Source of the DNA: Thalassotalea sp. PP2-459
GTDB taxonomy: Bacteria > Pseudomonadota > Gammaproteobacteria > Enterobacterales > Alteromonadaceae
Direction of reading: 5' to 3'
Length of the DNA: 64,000 bases
Assembly: GCF_001913705.1 (NCBI RefSeq)
Contig: NZ_MKQD01000065.1
Coordinates: forward strand, 124,001 to 188,000
Part shown: one piece after another, positions 9,270 to 19,613 of the stretch
How positions within the stretch are numbered: position 1 is the stretch's first letter
Layout: the number at the start of each line of letters is the position of its first letter
Notes under the pieces: model-generated
What the model was told of the DNA's origin: nothing
Database searches by the model: none
What the model saw: the letters and a program-made list of their open reading frames with translations, nothing else
Position numbers and translations under genes: made by a program

Positions 9270-9989
9270 TTACTCTATAGAAGTAAGGCCAGCCACCGCA
9301 CTAGCTCTTTTAATGCCTTGCATGGCGTTGTCTGTAAGTTCAGTTCTTTTAGGTGCCCACTCTGTGACTTGCTTTACAATTTTTTCAATTTCAATACTTG
9401 AAAGCTTATTCGCTATTTGTTTTTTTAATGATATTAATTGTTCATTCTTGGGAATCAATTTCTCTGCTTTTAGTAATGCAAGGTAAGCTTTTTGGTTGCT
9501 TTTACTAGGTGATTGCGGCATTTGATATAGTGATAACAAATTCGACAATGACTGAACATGCCCTTGTTCTGCTGCTTTATGCGCCCACGTTATCGCTTGT
9601 GTTAGGTCTCCGTTGCGATAATAGATGGCGGCTATATCACTTTGGGCTAGACTATAACCGGCCTTTGCGGCTATGAGCTTGTGTTCGAAAGTTTTAGTTT
9701 TATTTAACCCAACCCCCTCAATATTGCCAAACTGTCCTGCGTAATAGCAACCTACTTTGTAATGACCTAGTGCATCACCATGTTCAGCGGCCTTTAAAAA
9801 CAATCTGAAAGCTTTAAGTGGTGATTTATTAACGCCTATGCCGTTGTTATATAACATTCCCAGGTGATAGTTTGCTTCAGCACTGCCAGAACTAGCTTTT
9901 TTTAGTAGTGCGTCATGCAATTCATTAGCACTAAGTGTTGAAGATAAAGAAAAAAACAAAAGAATTATGAGCAGTTTTAATTTAAGCAT
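9270..9989 (-). CDS. Secreted Sel1-repeat protein
   Basis: About 239 residues with a signal peptide (MLKLKLLIILLFFSLSSTLSA). I chose the ATG at 9989 because it has AAGGA at proper spacing and starts the signal peptide; an upstream ATG at 10064 would add a non-native 25-residue leader. Residues ~20-150 hold Sel1-type TPR repeats (AEANYHLGMLYNNGIGV..., ALGHYKVGCYYAGQFG..., SLAQSDIAAIYYRNGDL...). Such repeats mediate protein contacts in the periplasm. The protein sits between the NagX-like gene and the RpiR regulator, on the same strand as the regulator and 91 bases downstream of it. Its partner is unknown. Confidence 0.75.
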   Translation of the reverse strand: MLKLKLLIILLFFSLSSTLSANELHDALLKKASSGSAEANYHLGMLYNNGIGVNKSPLKAFRLFLKAAEHGDALGHYKVGCYYAGQFGNIEGVGLNKTKTFEHKLIAAKAGYSLAQSDIAAIYYRNGDLTQAITWAHKAAEQGHVQSLSNLLSLYQMPQSPSKSNQKAYLALLKAEKLIPKNEQLISLKKQIANKLSSIEIEKIVKQVTEWAPKRTELTDNAMQGIKRASAVAGLTSIE

Positions 9990-10079
9990 TTTACAGTCCT
10001 TGTAAATATAAAAACGGTTCAAATAAAGGTTACTTAAGCTAACTAAATATAATGATAAGTTCAAGCGACTATCAAAATA

Positions 10080-10949
10080 TTATAGTGTATTTGAATAGTG
10101 CTCACGTTCATTTATGTTAATAGCTACAGCTTCGTTTGATTTCTTAATTTGCATTCTTAGTGCCTTTGATTTTTGTGTGATAGCAATAAACAAAGTGTCA
10201 GTAATTAATGCTTGAGAGGTTCTCGCCAAAATAGAAGATAAGCGAAGAGAAGATGGTTCGGAGACTGTAAATAGACAGATTTCTGATAGTTTACGTAATT
10301 TGGATTTACCCACGTTCGTAATGGCTAAAACAGCAGAACCTTGCTTTTTCGCTTGTTGTGCCACGGCAATAACGTCTGCCGTTTTGCCTGATTCACTTAA
10401 ACATATAACTAAGTCGTTTTCATTAAGTGTCGCTGAATAGGCTATTTGATTGTGACCACTCCATTCATAAATTGCGGCCAAGCCAATTTTTTGAAGTTTC
10501 AAGCAAAAATCTTGGCCCACTAAGCCTGAAGCACCAATACCACTAATAAGTATCTTATTCGCTTTGAGAATCGCTGATACGGCGATATTTAATTGTTCAT
10601 CATCATTGAGTAATCGGGTGTGTTGCAGCATTTCAATTTTACTTGTTAGTAGCTTTTCACTCATTTGAACAAGAGAATCATTAAGTGCAATATCACCGTG
10701 TAAGCAGTTAAGTGTTTGTTTGTCTTTTTTTAACTCTATCAGAGCAAGTTTCAATGAAGGGTAGCCTTTATATCCAAGCTTTTGCGTAAACTTAATTACG
10801 CTAGATTGGCTAACGTCAACTTCTTCGGCTAGTTTTTCAGAAGAATACAGCTGGACTTCTTTAGGGTGATTTAAAATATAATTGGCTATTTTTTTTTCAA
10901 TAGCTGTAAAGGTATGAGTATGTATTTTTATTTTAGCTAATACTGACAT
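10080..10949 (-). CDS. RpiR/MurR-family transcriptional regulator (first copy)
   Basis: A 289-residue regulator with an N-terminal helix-turn-helix of the RpiR type (residues ~1-75; VSQSSVIKFTQKLGYKGYPSLK is the recognition region) and a SIS sugar-phosphate domain (~125-260; ILISGIGASGLVGQDF and CLSESGKTADVI). RpiR-type MurR of E. coli senses MurNAc-6-phosphate and represses murQP. This protein and the second copy at 37017 share almost the same recognition helix (SQSSVIKFTQKLGYKGYP), so they probably bind related sites. The likely target is the palindrome found upstream of many genes here. The ligand is predicted to be MurNAc-6-P or GlcNAc-6-P by family. Confidence 0.9.
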   Translation of the reverse strand: MSVLAKIKIHTHTFTAIEKKIANYILNHPKEVQLYSSEKLAEEVDVSQSSVIKFTQKLGYKGYPSLKLALIELKKDKQTLNCLHGDIALNDSLVQMSEKLLTSKIEMLQHTRLLNDDEQLNIAVSAILKANKILISGIGASGLVGQDFCLKLQKIGLAAIYEWSGHNQIAYSATLNENDLVICLSESGKTADVIAVAQQAKKQGSAVLAITNVGKSKLRKLSEICLFTVSEPSSLRLSSILARTSQALITDTLFIAITQKSKALRMQIKKSNEAVAININEREHYSNTL

Positions 10950-11097
10950 GAAGAGCTTACTCCGAATTGTGCCAATAGTGTTGATATGAATGAAGCGATC
11001 TTGAACCTTGTAAATCGGGAGATAAAGAGTAGAAACCGCGAATTAGTAAGGTAGGTGATTCATGTCGTTAATTTTCGATAAAATACTGAATAAAAAG

Positions 11098-11131
11098 AAG
11101 GCCAATACTAAGGTTAGTATTGGCCTTTTTT
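11098..11131 (-). terminator. Bidirectional terminator after the TonB receptor
   Basis: A 13-bp perfect stem, AAGGCCAATACTA (11098-11110) with TAGTATTGGCCTT (11115-11127) and a 4-base loop. On the minus strand the stem is followed by a T-rich run; on the plus strand it is followed by six T. It lies just beyond the stop of the minus-strand receptor gene and separates it from the regulator at 10080. Confidence 0.85.
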
Positions 11132-11158
11132 AACCAACAGTGTGTAAGGGATTATTGG

Positions 11159-13876
11159 TTAAAACTTGACAGAAACTCCTGCGAATACTCGTCGACCATA
11201 GTTATATTCAGCTAAACGAGCAGTATCACCAGTTTCAGATTTAACATACGTTTCTTTGTTCTCATCAGATAAGTTTAATAATTGAAGGTTCAAGGAAACA
11301 TGTTCATTAATATTGTAATTGAGGTTTGCATCCCATTGGCCATAATCATCTGTATAGCGGTCAATATTTCTCGCTATGCCAGAATAATATGAACTACGGT
11401 ATGTATAAGATAAACGAATTGAATAGTCTTCTACTTCATAGTAACCACTCATGTTAAAGGTATCTTTAGAATTATTGGGTAATACAGCACCTTCTTCGTC
11501 CATATCGGCATCTTGATAGGTGTAATTAGCTAATGCCCCAAAACCATTACTGAAATCATGTTGAAGATTGATTTCAAAGCCCTTATTAGTACCGCCACTT
11601 CCGTTTACCGGAGTTCTTAGCTCCATTTCTGTAACTTCATAGGTAGCCCCATCAATTCCGAATTCATTAACGGAATCATCCGCAGGCAATAATACTTTTG
11701 CCATGACATTTTCTGTATCTACATAGGTTTCAATGTCTTTTATGAAGTAAGCAAATGATAAAATTGACGAGTCAGTAAAATAATATTCTGCAGAAATATC
11801 ATACTGTGTTGCCTTTGTCGGATCTAACATTGGATTACCTTGAACACCACCTGCACGAGAATAAATCTTTCTTTGTGCTAATAAGTCATAATCTGGGCGT
11901 GAAATAACTTTAGCGGCGGCAAAACGTACAATAATATCGTCTTCAATGTTGTATGATAAATTTAAGCTAGGTAATACGTCGGTGTAATCGCGTTCAACGC
12001 TTACAGGGACAGCAGTATCAAATAAAACATCCGGCTTATACCAGCCTGCGGGAGTTAAGATATCAACGCCAATACTTGTTTGATCCGTTTTAGCAATACG
12101 TACACCAGCATTACCTTTTAATTTGCCTGATTCAAAATTAACTTGTGCGTAGCCGCTGGTAATTTTCTCTTCAAGCGCTAGAGAGTAACCTAAATGATTA
12201 TATTCTCGTAATGTATCAACTTGATCAAAGGCACCATCTAATTTTGAAAAGTCATAGTTAAATAAGTGAGGGTGAGTGCCACCGCCCATGAAATTGGTCG
12301 CTAATCCGTTTGTCATGCCACCCATATTGATCGATTGCACACCAAAGCCTGGATATATACTTTCTAACCAAGCAGAGCCACTATATTCTTCATTATAGGA
12401 AAGCCAAGGATACTTAATCTCCAAGAAAATCTGAGAGCTTTTTTCGTGGTCGACATATTTGAAACCAACATCAATTGATGTGACAAAATCATGGTCAAAT
12501 TGGTAATTTAAATCAGTCTGAAAATATGTTTCTTCTTGTTCATTTTCGTAAAGTTTATCAGCCATGTAAGTACCGTAGTAATCTTCTGGCTGAGGATTTG
12601 ATTGCAGTTCATATGAAGGTCGTCCAGAACCCACATCGAAACTAGCATTTGTTTGCGCTTCATAGTCTAAAGCTTGTATGGCAATGTCGCCTTCAGCTTT
12701 AGTGATACCAACCTGTATCGCAAGATCAAAATTATTACCTTGCCAATCTAAACGCAAGTCATGTACTTTGGTTTCATATTCGCCAACTTCACGCGATAAC
12801 GCATAACGAGATTCAAAATAATCTTGTTTATGTTGATATTTCGGATCTGTGCCTAAGTCTGCAGGATCTAACATGATAGAACCTGAAGTTAATATATCTC
12901 CAGTAAGCGTGCCAGTAAGACCAGACTTAGCTGGATCGCTATAACCGATATAAGCTCCGTTTGACGTGCTTTTATTGGTTTTATCGACTCCTGAAATTAA
13001 ATTATTAAACGTTAAAATCACACCCTCTGTTAGCTCTAACTGTAATGCAGAAGAGAATGTGGTTAGTTCTTTATCGGATTTATATCGAGAAGAGCTTACG
13101 TCAAGCGGAGTATAAACGGTTTGATCATTTACCGTATGCGATTTTTCAAAGCCTGAAGAGCTATATCCGTCGCGTTGAGTTGTTGTTTCTTTAACAACAG
13201 CGCCAATATTAAAACCGAATTTTTCATCTTCATTTTTCCAGGTGTAGTAGCCTGAATACGTTGGTGAATGTTCACCACTTGTTTCTTGATACGCATTTTT
13301 TAATGAAAATACAGCAGTGTTAGACTTTTCTTTAAGAGGTTGACGTGTTTTGACAATAACGGTACCGCCAACAGACCCTTCTTGAACTTTCGCTTGTGCT
13401 GACTTATGTACTTCTAAGGTATCAATAATTTCTGTGGGTAGTAATGAATAATTAAAACCACGAGAAGCTTTTAATATTGAATGAGAGGCAGTCGCTGAAG
13501 CAACATTTTGACCATTAAGTAAAGTTAAGTTCAAATGAGGTGCTGTACCGCGAATACTGACTCGGTTACTTTCTCCTTCAGATTTCTCTACTTGTACACC
13601 TGTTATACGTTGTAAGGCATCAGCTACTGTTTGATCAGGAAACTTACCGACATCCTCAGCAGAAATAGCATCAACAATGGTATCTGCAAACCTTTTGATG
13701 TTTAAACTTTTTTGTATTGAACCACGAAAGCCTTTAACTTCAATTACTTCTGTTTCGTCTTTTTTGCTTTCTTTATCATTTGCTTCTTCTGCAAATGTAT
13801 TTACAGATAAGGTAGTTGTAGCAAGCAAAGCAAACTTAATAGCAAATGCGGCTTTTTTTAATTTTAGCGTTTCCAT
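11159..13876 (-). CDS. TonB-dependent outer-membrane receptor (first)
   Basis: A 905-residue receptor with a signal peptide (first ~29 residues), a TonB box-like EVIEVKG near 45, a plug domain (VGKFPDQTVADALQRITGVQVEK, then VSIRG, LLNGQ, GSVGGTVIVKTRQP) and a long beta-barrel ending in an aromatic residue (VKF). The plug style is that of the large Xanthomonas/Caulobacter-type family used for oligosaccharides. It is divergent from murA, with three candidate operator sites in the shared 215-bp promoter region, and is surrounded by peptidoglycan genes. The predicted cargo is muropeptides or GlcNAc-MurNAc fragments; this is context-based inference. A terminator follows the gene. Confidence 0.93.
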   Translation of the reverse strand: METLKLKKAAFAIKFALLATTTLSVNTFAEEANDKESKKDETEVIEVKGFRGSIQKSLNIKRFADTIVDAISAEDVGKFPDQTVADALQRITGVQVEKSEGESNRVSIRGTAPHLNLTLLNGQNVASATASHSILKASRGFNYSLLPTEIIDTLEVHKSAQAKVQEGSVGGTVIVKTRQPLKEKSNTAVFSLKNAYQETSGEHSPTYSGYYTWKNEDEKFGFNIGAVVKETTTQRDGYSSSGFEKSHTVNDQTVYTPLDVSSSRYKSDKELTTFSSALQLELTEGVILTFNNLISGVDKTNKSTSNGAYIGYSDPAKSGLTGTLTGDILTSGSIMLDPADLGTDPKYQHKQDYFESRYALSREVGEYETKVHDLRLDWQGNNFDLAIQVGITKAEGDIAIQALDYEAQTNASFDVGSGRPSYELQSNPQPEDYYGTYMADKLYENEQEETYFQTDLNYQFDHDFVTSIDVGFKYVDHEKSSQIFLEIKYPWLSYNEEYSGSAWLESIYPGFGVQSINMGGMTNGLATNFMGGGTHPHLFNYDFSKLDGAFDQVDTLREYNHLGYSLALEEKITSGYAQVNFESGKLKGNAGVRIAKTDQTSIGVDILTPAGWYKPDVLFDTAVPVSVERDYTDVLPSLNLSYNIEDDIIVRFAAAKVISRPDYDLLAQRKIYSRAGGVQGNPMLDPTKATQYDISAEYYFTDSSILSFAYFIKDIETYVDTENVMAKVLLPADDSVNEFGIDGATYEVTEMELRTPVNGSGGTNKGFEINLQHDFSNGFGALANYTYQDADMDEEGAVLPNNSKDTFNMSGYYEVEDYSIRLSYTYRSSYYSGIARNIDRYTDDYGQWDANLNYNINEHVSLNLQLLNLSDENKETYVKSETGDTARLAEYNYGRRVFAGVSVKF

Positions 13877-13948
13877 ATATCCTCATTCATTTTTATATAA
13901 TCGACTGGACACTTGTGTAATTTTTTATTCTTTTGTTGTTATTCTGCA

Positions 13949-13963
13949 GGAATAATAATTTCC
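13949..13963. promoter_or_regulatory. Candidate RpiR-type operator
   Basis: GGAATA-ATA-ATTTCC in the divergent TonB receptor/murA promoter region; the left arm is exact and the right arm is one of the poorer matches. Confidence 0.35.
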
Positions 13964-13976
13964 ATTTAACTTAACC

Positions 13977-13991
13977 TAAATAAAATATTCC
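13977..13991. promoter_or_regulatory. Candidate RpiR-type operator
   Basis: TAAATA-AAA-TATTCC, the second of three copies in this promoter region. The form is almost identical to the site at 3412. Confidence 0.4.
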
Positions 13992-14009
13992 TATTTGTCA
14001 AGTTTTATT

Positions 14010-14024
14010 AAAATAATATATTCT
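14010..14024. promoter_or_regulatory. Candidate RpiR-type operator
   Basis: AAAATA-ATA-TATTCT, the third copy, 67 bases before the murA start. Three sites within 76 bases suggest cooperative control of both divergent genes. Confidence 0.4.
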
Positions 14025-14079
14025 GTGGTATGTGGAAGTTAAAAATGTTTAACTTATCTACAAGGCACGAGAAAGATAA

Positions 14080-15354
<1,275 letters not shown>

Positions 15355-15361
15355 TATTAAT

Positions 15362-15385
15362 GTAGCGTTGTTGTTTCGACGCTAC
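15362..15385 (+). terminator. Hairpin after murA
   Basis: A 7-bp stem, GTAGCGT (15362-15368) with ACGCTAC (15379-15385), just after the murA stop. There is no clear T-run, so its role as a terminator is uncertain. Confidence 0.4.
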
Positions 15386-15588
15386 GGTACCTTTATTAAA
15401 CCATTTAAGTGTTCACATTAGCTTTCAGATGAGTGAATTATTTCTCATTTTTGATGTTGATTAAGGATTTACAATAGAAAGGAATAATAAATTTCATTAT
15501 GTTGATGGGTTTGGAATAAAAACTTTACTTTTAGTTTGTGGAAATGGTAATTTAGCCTAACGCTACTTTAAAAATTTATCACATTGCT

Positions 15589-16752
15589 ATGATCACTTCA
15601 GCCTTCACTTTTTTTACTGTCTTACTAGCGATTGCAGGAGGGTTGAAGCTTGTTGAATATAAAAGTGACAGTAAGTTATTTACTATTTTACCCGCTATTG
15701 TGATTTTATATTTCGTCATAATGCTGTTATCGACGCTAGGTCTTTGGCAAAAATCTACAGAAATAACGGATGCTTATAGTTCGTTAAAATCAAATATTTT
15801 ACCCGCCATGATTTTTTTAATGTTACTTAAAGCAGACTTAAGACAAATTAAGAAACTTGGTGGGAAAATTGTGCTAGCGTTTTTCAGCGCTTCAGTGAGT
15901 ATTGGTGTTGCATTTGTCGTTGCTTTTATGCTTTTTTTACCGTCTCTAGAACCTGACTCTTGGAAAACATTTGCAGCCCTTAGCGGTAGTTGGATGGGAG
16001 GCATGGGCAATATGGCGGCCATTCAACTCGCATTAGATGTACCCGACAGCCGAATGGGTTACACGCTTATTATAGATTCAATTGATTACGCGTTATGGGT
16101 GATGCTTTTATTAGCGTTAGTCCCTCATGCAAAATTATTTGATCGTTGGATAGGAACAAGCAGTGAAAAACTTGACACTGTTGCGCACAGTTTGGCGGAA
16201 GAACAATGTACAGAGAGTTCAAGTGAACTCACAACAGCATTATTAATTTTACTCTCATTGTCGCTATTGGTTTCGGTAGTTACGCAATCTGCTGCTTCGA
16301 TGCTACCGACAACGACCTTCTTTAGTGAAACTACCTGGACAGTTTTAATCGTAACGATTTTGGGCGCTTTTGCGGCTATGACACCAATCAGAAAACTACA
16401 AGGCTCAGAAGCTATTTCAAACATCATGCTTTATATTATTGTTGCTCTAATCGCCTCTAGAGCAAATTTTTATGAATTGACCGAAGCACCACTCTATATT
16501 TTTATGGGGATGGTCATTTTATTTATTCATGGCGTATTAATGGTTCTATTTGCAAAACTCTTTAAGTTTGATTTATTTACCTGTGGTATCGCATCGCTTG
16601 CAAATATCGGTGGGGTAGCATCCGCCCCTATACTGGCTGCTGCATATTCAAGAGCATTAATCCCCGTTGGTGTTCTAATGGCGTTGATTGGATATATTGT
16701 TGGTACAGCAGGCGGTTTACTTGTTGGCAAAGTACTATCAATGCTCGTGTAG
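15589..16752 (+). CDS. DUF819 family membrane protein, candidate transporter
   Basis: A 387-residue polytopic protein with about ten membrane segments, of the DUF819/YjcL family. It contains WMGGMGNMAAIQLALD near residue 140, a polar cytoplasmic loop around 190-210, and a C-terminal segment LANIGGVASAPILAAAYS near 345. These two Gly-rich re-entrant-looking stretches are typical of secondary carriers. The family has no well-established substrate. Its place between murA and a lipoprotein hydrolase suggests that it carries a peptidoglycan fragment such as a muropeptide or dipeptide. The ATG at 15589 has only a weak ribosome site. Confidence 0.75.
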   Translation: MITSAFTFFTVLLAIAGGLKLVEYKSDSKLFTILPAIVILYFVIMLLSTLGLWQKSTEITDAYSSLKSNILPAMIFLMLLKADLRQIKKLGGKIVLAFFSASVSIGVAFVVAFMLFLPSLEPDSWKTFAALSGSWMGGMGNMAAIQLALDVPDSRMGYTLIIDSIDYALWVMLLLALVPHAKLFDRWIGTSSEKLDTVAHSLAEEQCTESSSELTTALLILLSLSLLVSVVTQSAASMLPTTTFFSETTWTVLIVTILGAFAAMTPIRKLQGSEAISNIMLYIIVALIASRANFYELTEAPLYIFMGMVILFIHGVLMVLFAKLFKFDLFTCGIASLANIGGVASAPILAAAYSRALIPVGVLMALIGYIVGTAGGLLVGKVLSMLV

Positions 16753-16782
16753 CAATGAAAACGTATTATTAAGGAATCATGT

Positions 16783-18144
16783 ATGAAACGTTTTAATTTT
16801 TTATTGTGCTTGTTGTTACTCTCTTCTTGTTCAGTTCAACAGAAACAAAATGTTTATGCGGATGTTAAAGATCAGATGCATAACTTAGTGTATCAACCAA
16901 ACGAAGCGCTTACTGAAATATCTGGCTTACAACTCGTATTGATTAAAAATGGTCAGGTTAAGTTTGAACATGCCGAAGGGTTCTCTACTATCACAACGAC
17001 TGGCGAGAAATTACCCTTAACGGTAAACCATAAAGTGCGAATTGCTTCCATTTCAAAGTTTGTTTTAACGATGTCTTTAATGACCTTGATTGATGACGGT
17101 TTAGTAGATTTAGATGAAGATATTTCTCAGTATTTAGGGTTTAGTTTACGTAACCCTCATTTTCCGGATAAAAAAATTACCGTAAGGCAAGTTTTAGCGC
17201 ATGTGTCTTCTATTCGAGATAACGGTGAATATTTTTTGCCTCTTGGGGAAAACTATCAACGCTTTTTTGATACTGATGAATACGCAGAAAGTAAAAATCA
17301 TTTTGCGTCCACGGAAAAGCAAGGGCCAGGCGAATACTTTATGTATGCGAACCTAAATTTTGGTTTGATTGCAGGCGTTATTGAAAATGTCAGTGGATTA
17401 CGCATGGATCGCTTTGTTAAACAGGTGTTGTTTGACCCGTTGGAGCTAGATGTTAGCTTTAATGCTTGCGACTTTTATCAAAAGCAATATTCAAACCTTG
17501 CTACATTGTATCGTAGAGGCGAAGGTGGCTATGTTTGGGATGCTCAGGGGCCTTGGATCCCGCAGGTTGATGGTCATAGTATTTCCTGTTTTTATGGCGG
17601 TGATAAGTACAGCCGAACGACAAAGCCAGATCAGTCAATGTTAGCTGATTATCAACTTGGTAGTAACCCAACGTTGTTTTCACCGCAAGGCGGTTTAAGA
17701 GCTTCAGCAAAAGACCTAGCAACCTTGATGAAAGTGTTTATTGGTGAAAATGACAAACACGTTATTTCGAAAAAAACGCTATCATCAATGCTCGAACCAG
17801 TGTGGCAATACGATAAAGCGCTTAAAAATGGTCATACGGGCGGCGAAAGCGCATTAGATGATGTAAGCGCGGTTAACCTTAAAACCACCTATGGTTTATC
17901 AACACATATTATCGATTTAAAAAATTGGGGTTTAACTCAGCATAGCCAAAAATACTATGGTCATATGGGCGAAGCGTATGGCTTACTTGGTCAATTTTGG
18001 TTTGATCCTATAACCGGAGATGGCGTTATTGCGTTAATAACAGGTTTAGGTGAAGATCCGGCTAAACCAGCAAGTAAAACCCCTCTTTATGCGATTGAGG
18101 AAGAAATACTTATTTTGAGTTTAAAAGCACTAAATCATTTATAA
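16783..18144 (+). CDS. Lipoprotein serine hydrolase, beta-lactamase/DD-peptidase fold
   Basis: A 453-residue lipoprotein; the signal ends with the lipobox LLSSC. The beta-lactamase-fold domain (~35-445) has the catalytic S89-I-S-K92, a Tyr motif at YANLN near 187, and a C-terminal HMG at 'YGHMGEAYG'. Members of this class C-like group act as DD-carboxypeptidases, D-aminopeptidases or esterases. In this setting a DD-peptidase that trims D-Ala from muropeptides before import is the best guess. It follows the DUF819 gene by 30 bases in the same direction and is convergent with lysA. It should not be taken as an antibiotic resistance gene on fold alone. Confidence 0.8.
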   Translation: MKRFNFLLCLLLLSSCSVQQKQNVYADVKDQMHNLVYQPNEALTEISGLQLVLIKNGQVKFEHAEGFSTITTTGEKLPLTVNHKVRIASISKFVLTMSLMTLIDDGLVDLDEDISQYLGFSLRNPHFPDKKITVRQVLAHVSSIRDNGEYFLPLGENYQRFFDTDEYAESKNHFASTEKQGPGEYFMYANLNFGLIAGVIENVSGLRMDRFVKQVLFDPLELDVSFNACDFYQKQYSNLATLYRRGEGGYVWDAQGPWIPQVDGHSISCFYGGDKYSRTTKPDQSMLADYQLGSNPTLFSPQGGLRASAKDLATLMKVFIGENDKHVISKKTLSSMLEPVWQYDKALKNGHTGGESALDDVSAVNLKTTYGLSTHIIDLKNWGLTQHSQKYYGHMGEAYGLLGQFWFDPITGDGVIALITGLGEDPAKPASKTPLYAIEEEILILSLKALNHL

Positions 18145-18165
18145 ATGCTTAAATAATTTAGTGCT
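18126..18165 (-). terminator. Terminator of lysA, overlapping the end of the convergent gene
   Basis: Arms AGCACTAAAT (18126-18135) and ATTTAGTGCT (18156-18165) form a 10-bp stem with a 20-base loop. On the minus strand it is followed by a short T-run, placing it downstream of lysA; the left arm lies inside the end of the serine hydrolase gene. Confidence 0.55.
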
Positions 18166-18187
18166 AAAAAGGTGAGAAGTTAAGCGG

Positions 18188-19453
18188 CTATAACCAATTC
18201 GGTACGATATCTTGGTCGATGACTTCTTCATAGCTTGGTCGAGACTTAATAACAGCGTATTGGCTATCATTAACCATGATTTCAGGTGCATTCAACCGTG
18301 TATTATAGGTTGAAGACATAACGCTACCGTATGCGCCACAGCTGAGAATAGCAATTAAGTCATCTGCTTTCGCTGTTGGAAGTTCCCTATTCTTAGAGAA
18401 AGTATCCCCAGTTTCACAAACAGGACCAACAACATCGTAGCGAGAGGTTTCGTTAGTGGTGATATCAACGGGCTTTATTTGGTGATAGGCGTCATACATG
18501 CTTGGCCTTATTAAGTCATTCATACCAGCATCTATAATTAAAAACTGACGTTCTTCTCCTTTTTTAACGTATACCACGCTGGAAACTAATATGCCTGAAT
18601 TGCCGACAATAGAGCGTCCAGGCTCAACAATAATGTTACATCCTAAATGTCCTAGCAAGGCTTGAACTAATTGGGCGTAATCCTCTTTATTCGGCGGGGT
18701 TTCATTTTCGCTATAATTAATACCTAAACCGCCACCAATATCAATGACTGAAATATCGTGGCCATCACTTCTTAATAAGGTAACAAATGCTGCGACTTTA
18801 CTAAAAGCTTGTTCAAATGGCGTTAACTCGGTTAATTGAGAACCAATATGAACGTCTACCCCTTGCACTTTAACACCCGGTAATGATGCTGCGTATTGAT
18901 ATACGTCTCTTGCTTTTGCTATTGGTATACCGAACTTGTTTTCGGATTTACCAGTAGTAATTTTTTCATGGGTATTGGCGCAGACATTAGGGTTAACTCT
19001 GATTGATATGTGCGCGATTGTGTTTTTGGCTGTCGCTAGCTCACTTATGAGTTGTAATTCAGGCTCAGATTCAACATTAAATTGGAGAATATTGTGATCT
19101 AATGCATAAGCTATTTCGTCACGTGTTTTGGCAACCCCAGAGAAAACAATTTTATTGGCTGGAACCCCTGCTTGTAATGCACGTCTAATTTCTCCTTCAG
19201 AAACCACATCGGCACCTGCTCCTAAATTAGCTAGCAGTGTTAATATAGCTTGATTAGCGTTTGCTTTTACTGCATAGCATATTAAAGTGTTCTGCTGACT
19301 AAATGCATGCTTATACGCTAAGTAGTTTTCTTCTATTGCTGCATAAGAATAACAATAAAAAGGCGTTGCGATGTCTTTGGCGATAGATGCAATTGAAACG
19401 TTTTCTACATGCATTGTATTATCTTGATATGAGATATGAGGTTGTATTTTCAT
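18188..19453 (-). CDS. lysA: Diaminopimelate decarboxylase
   Basis: A 421-residue fold-type III PLP enzyme that decarboxylates meso-diaminopimelate to L-lysine. The PLP lysine is K63 in YAVKAN; other signatures are VDVHIGSQL, DIGGGLGINY, VEPGRSIVGNSG, GPVCETGDTF and GAYGSVMSSTYN. The enzyme is normally biosynthetic. In this locus it would convert DAP freed from stem peptides into lysine, so it may act as part of a breakdown route. It is divergent from the AmiD-like amidase, with a candidate operator 31 bases upstream (19485). Whether the genome has another lysA cannot be seen here. Confidence 0.95.
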   Translation of the reverse strand: MKIQPHISYQDNTMHVENVSIASIAKDIATPFYCYSYAAIEENYLAYKHAFSQQNTLICYAVKANANQAILTLLANLGAGADVVSEGEIRRALQAGVPANKIVFSGVAKTRDEIAYALDHNILQFNVESEPELQLISELATAKNTIAHISIRVNPNVCANTHEKITTGKSENKFGIPIAKARDVYQYAASLPGVKVQGVDVHIGSQLTELTPFEQAFSKVAAFVTLLRSDGHDISVIDIGGGLGINYSENETPPNKEDYAQLVQALLGHLGCNIIVEPGRSIVGNSGILVSSVVYVKKGEERQFLIIDAGMNDLIRPSMYDAYHQIKPVDITTNETSRYDVVGPVCETGDTFSKNRELPTAKADDLIAILSCGAYGSVMSSTYNTRLNAPEIMVNDSQYAVIKSRPSYEEVIDQDIVPNWL

Positions 19454-19484
19454 TACTAAATAATTACTATTGTGTTGGTGTTTA

Positions 19485-19499
19485 GGAATAATATATTTA
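19485..19499. promoter_or_regulatory. Candidate RpiR-type operator
   Basis: GGAATA-ATA-TATTTA, a good match to the shared palindrome, between the divergent lysA and amidase genes. Confidence 0.45.
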
Positions 19500-19613
19500 C
19501 ATCTTTACGCGCTTTCAAGCTTTATTCAATATTGAGCCGTTATTTTGCTTTTTAAGGTGCGGCGTACAATAGGCTTTAGGGTGTAGCGCGTTCGATACTA
19601 AAAAGGAAAACCG

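Noticed and set aside
15481-15495. GGAATAATAAATTTC before the DUF819 gene as another operator
   Set aside because: The second arm is shifted by one base and degenerate, so I left it out of the site list.
16783-18144. Beta-lactamase-fold proteins (16783, 26026, 44368) as antibiotic resistance genes
   Set aside because: Size, extra domains and peptidoglycan-gene context fit DD-peptidase/aminopeptidase relatives better; the fold alone does not indicate resistance.
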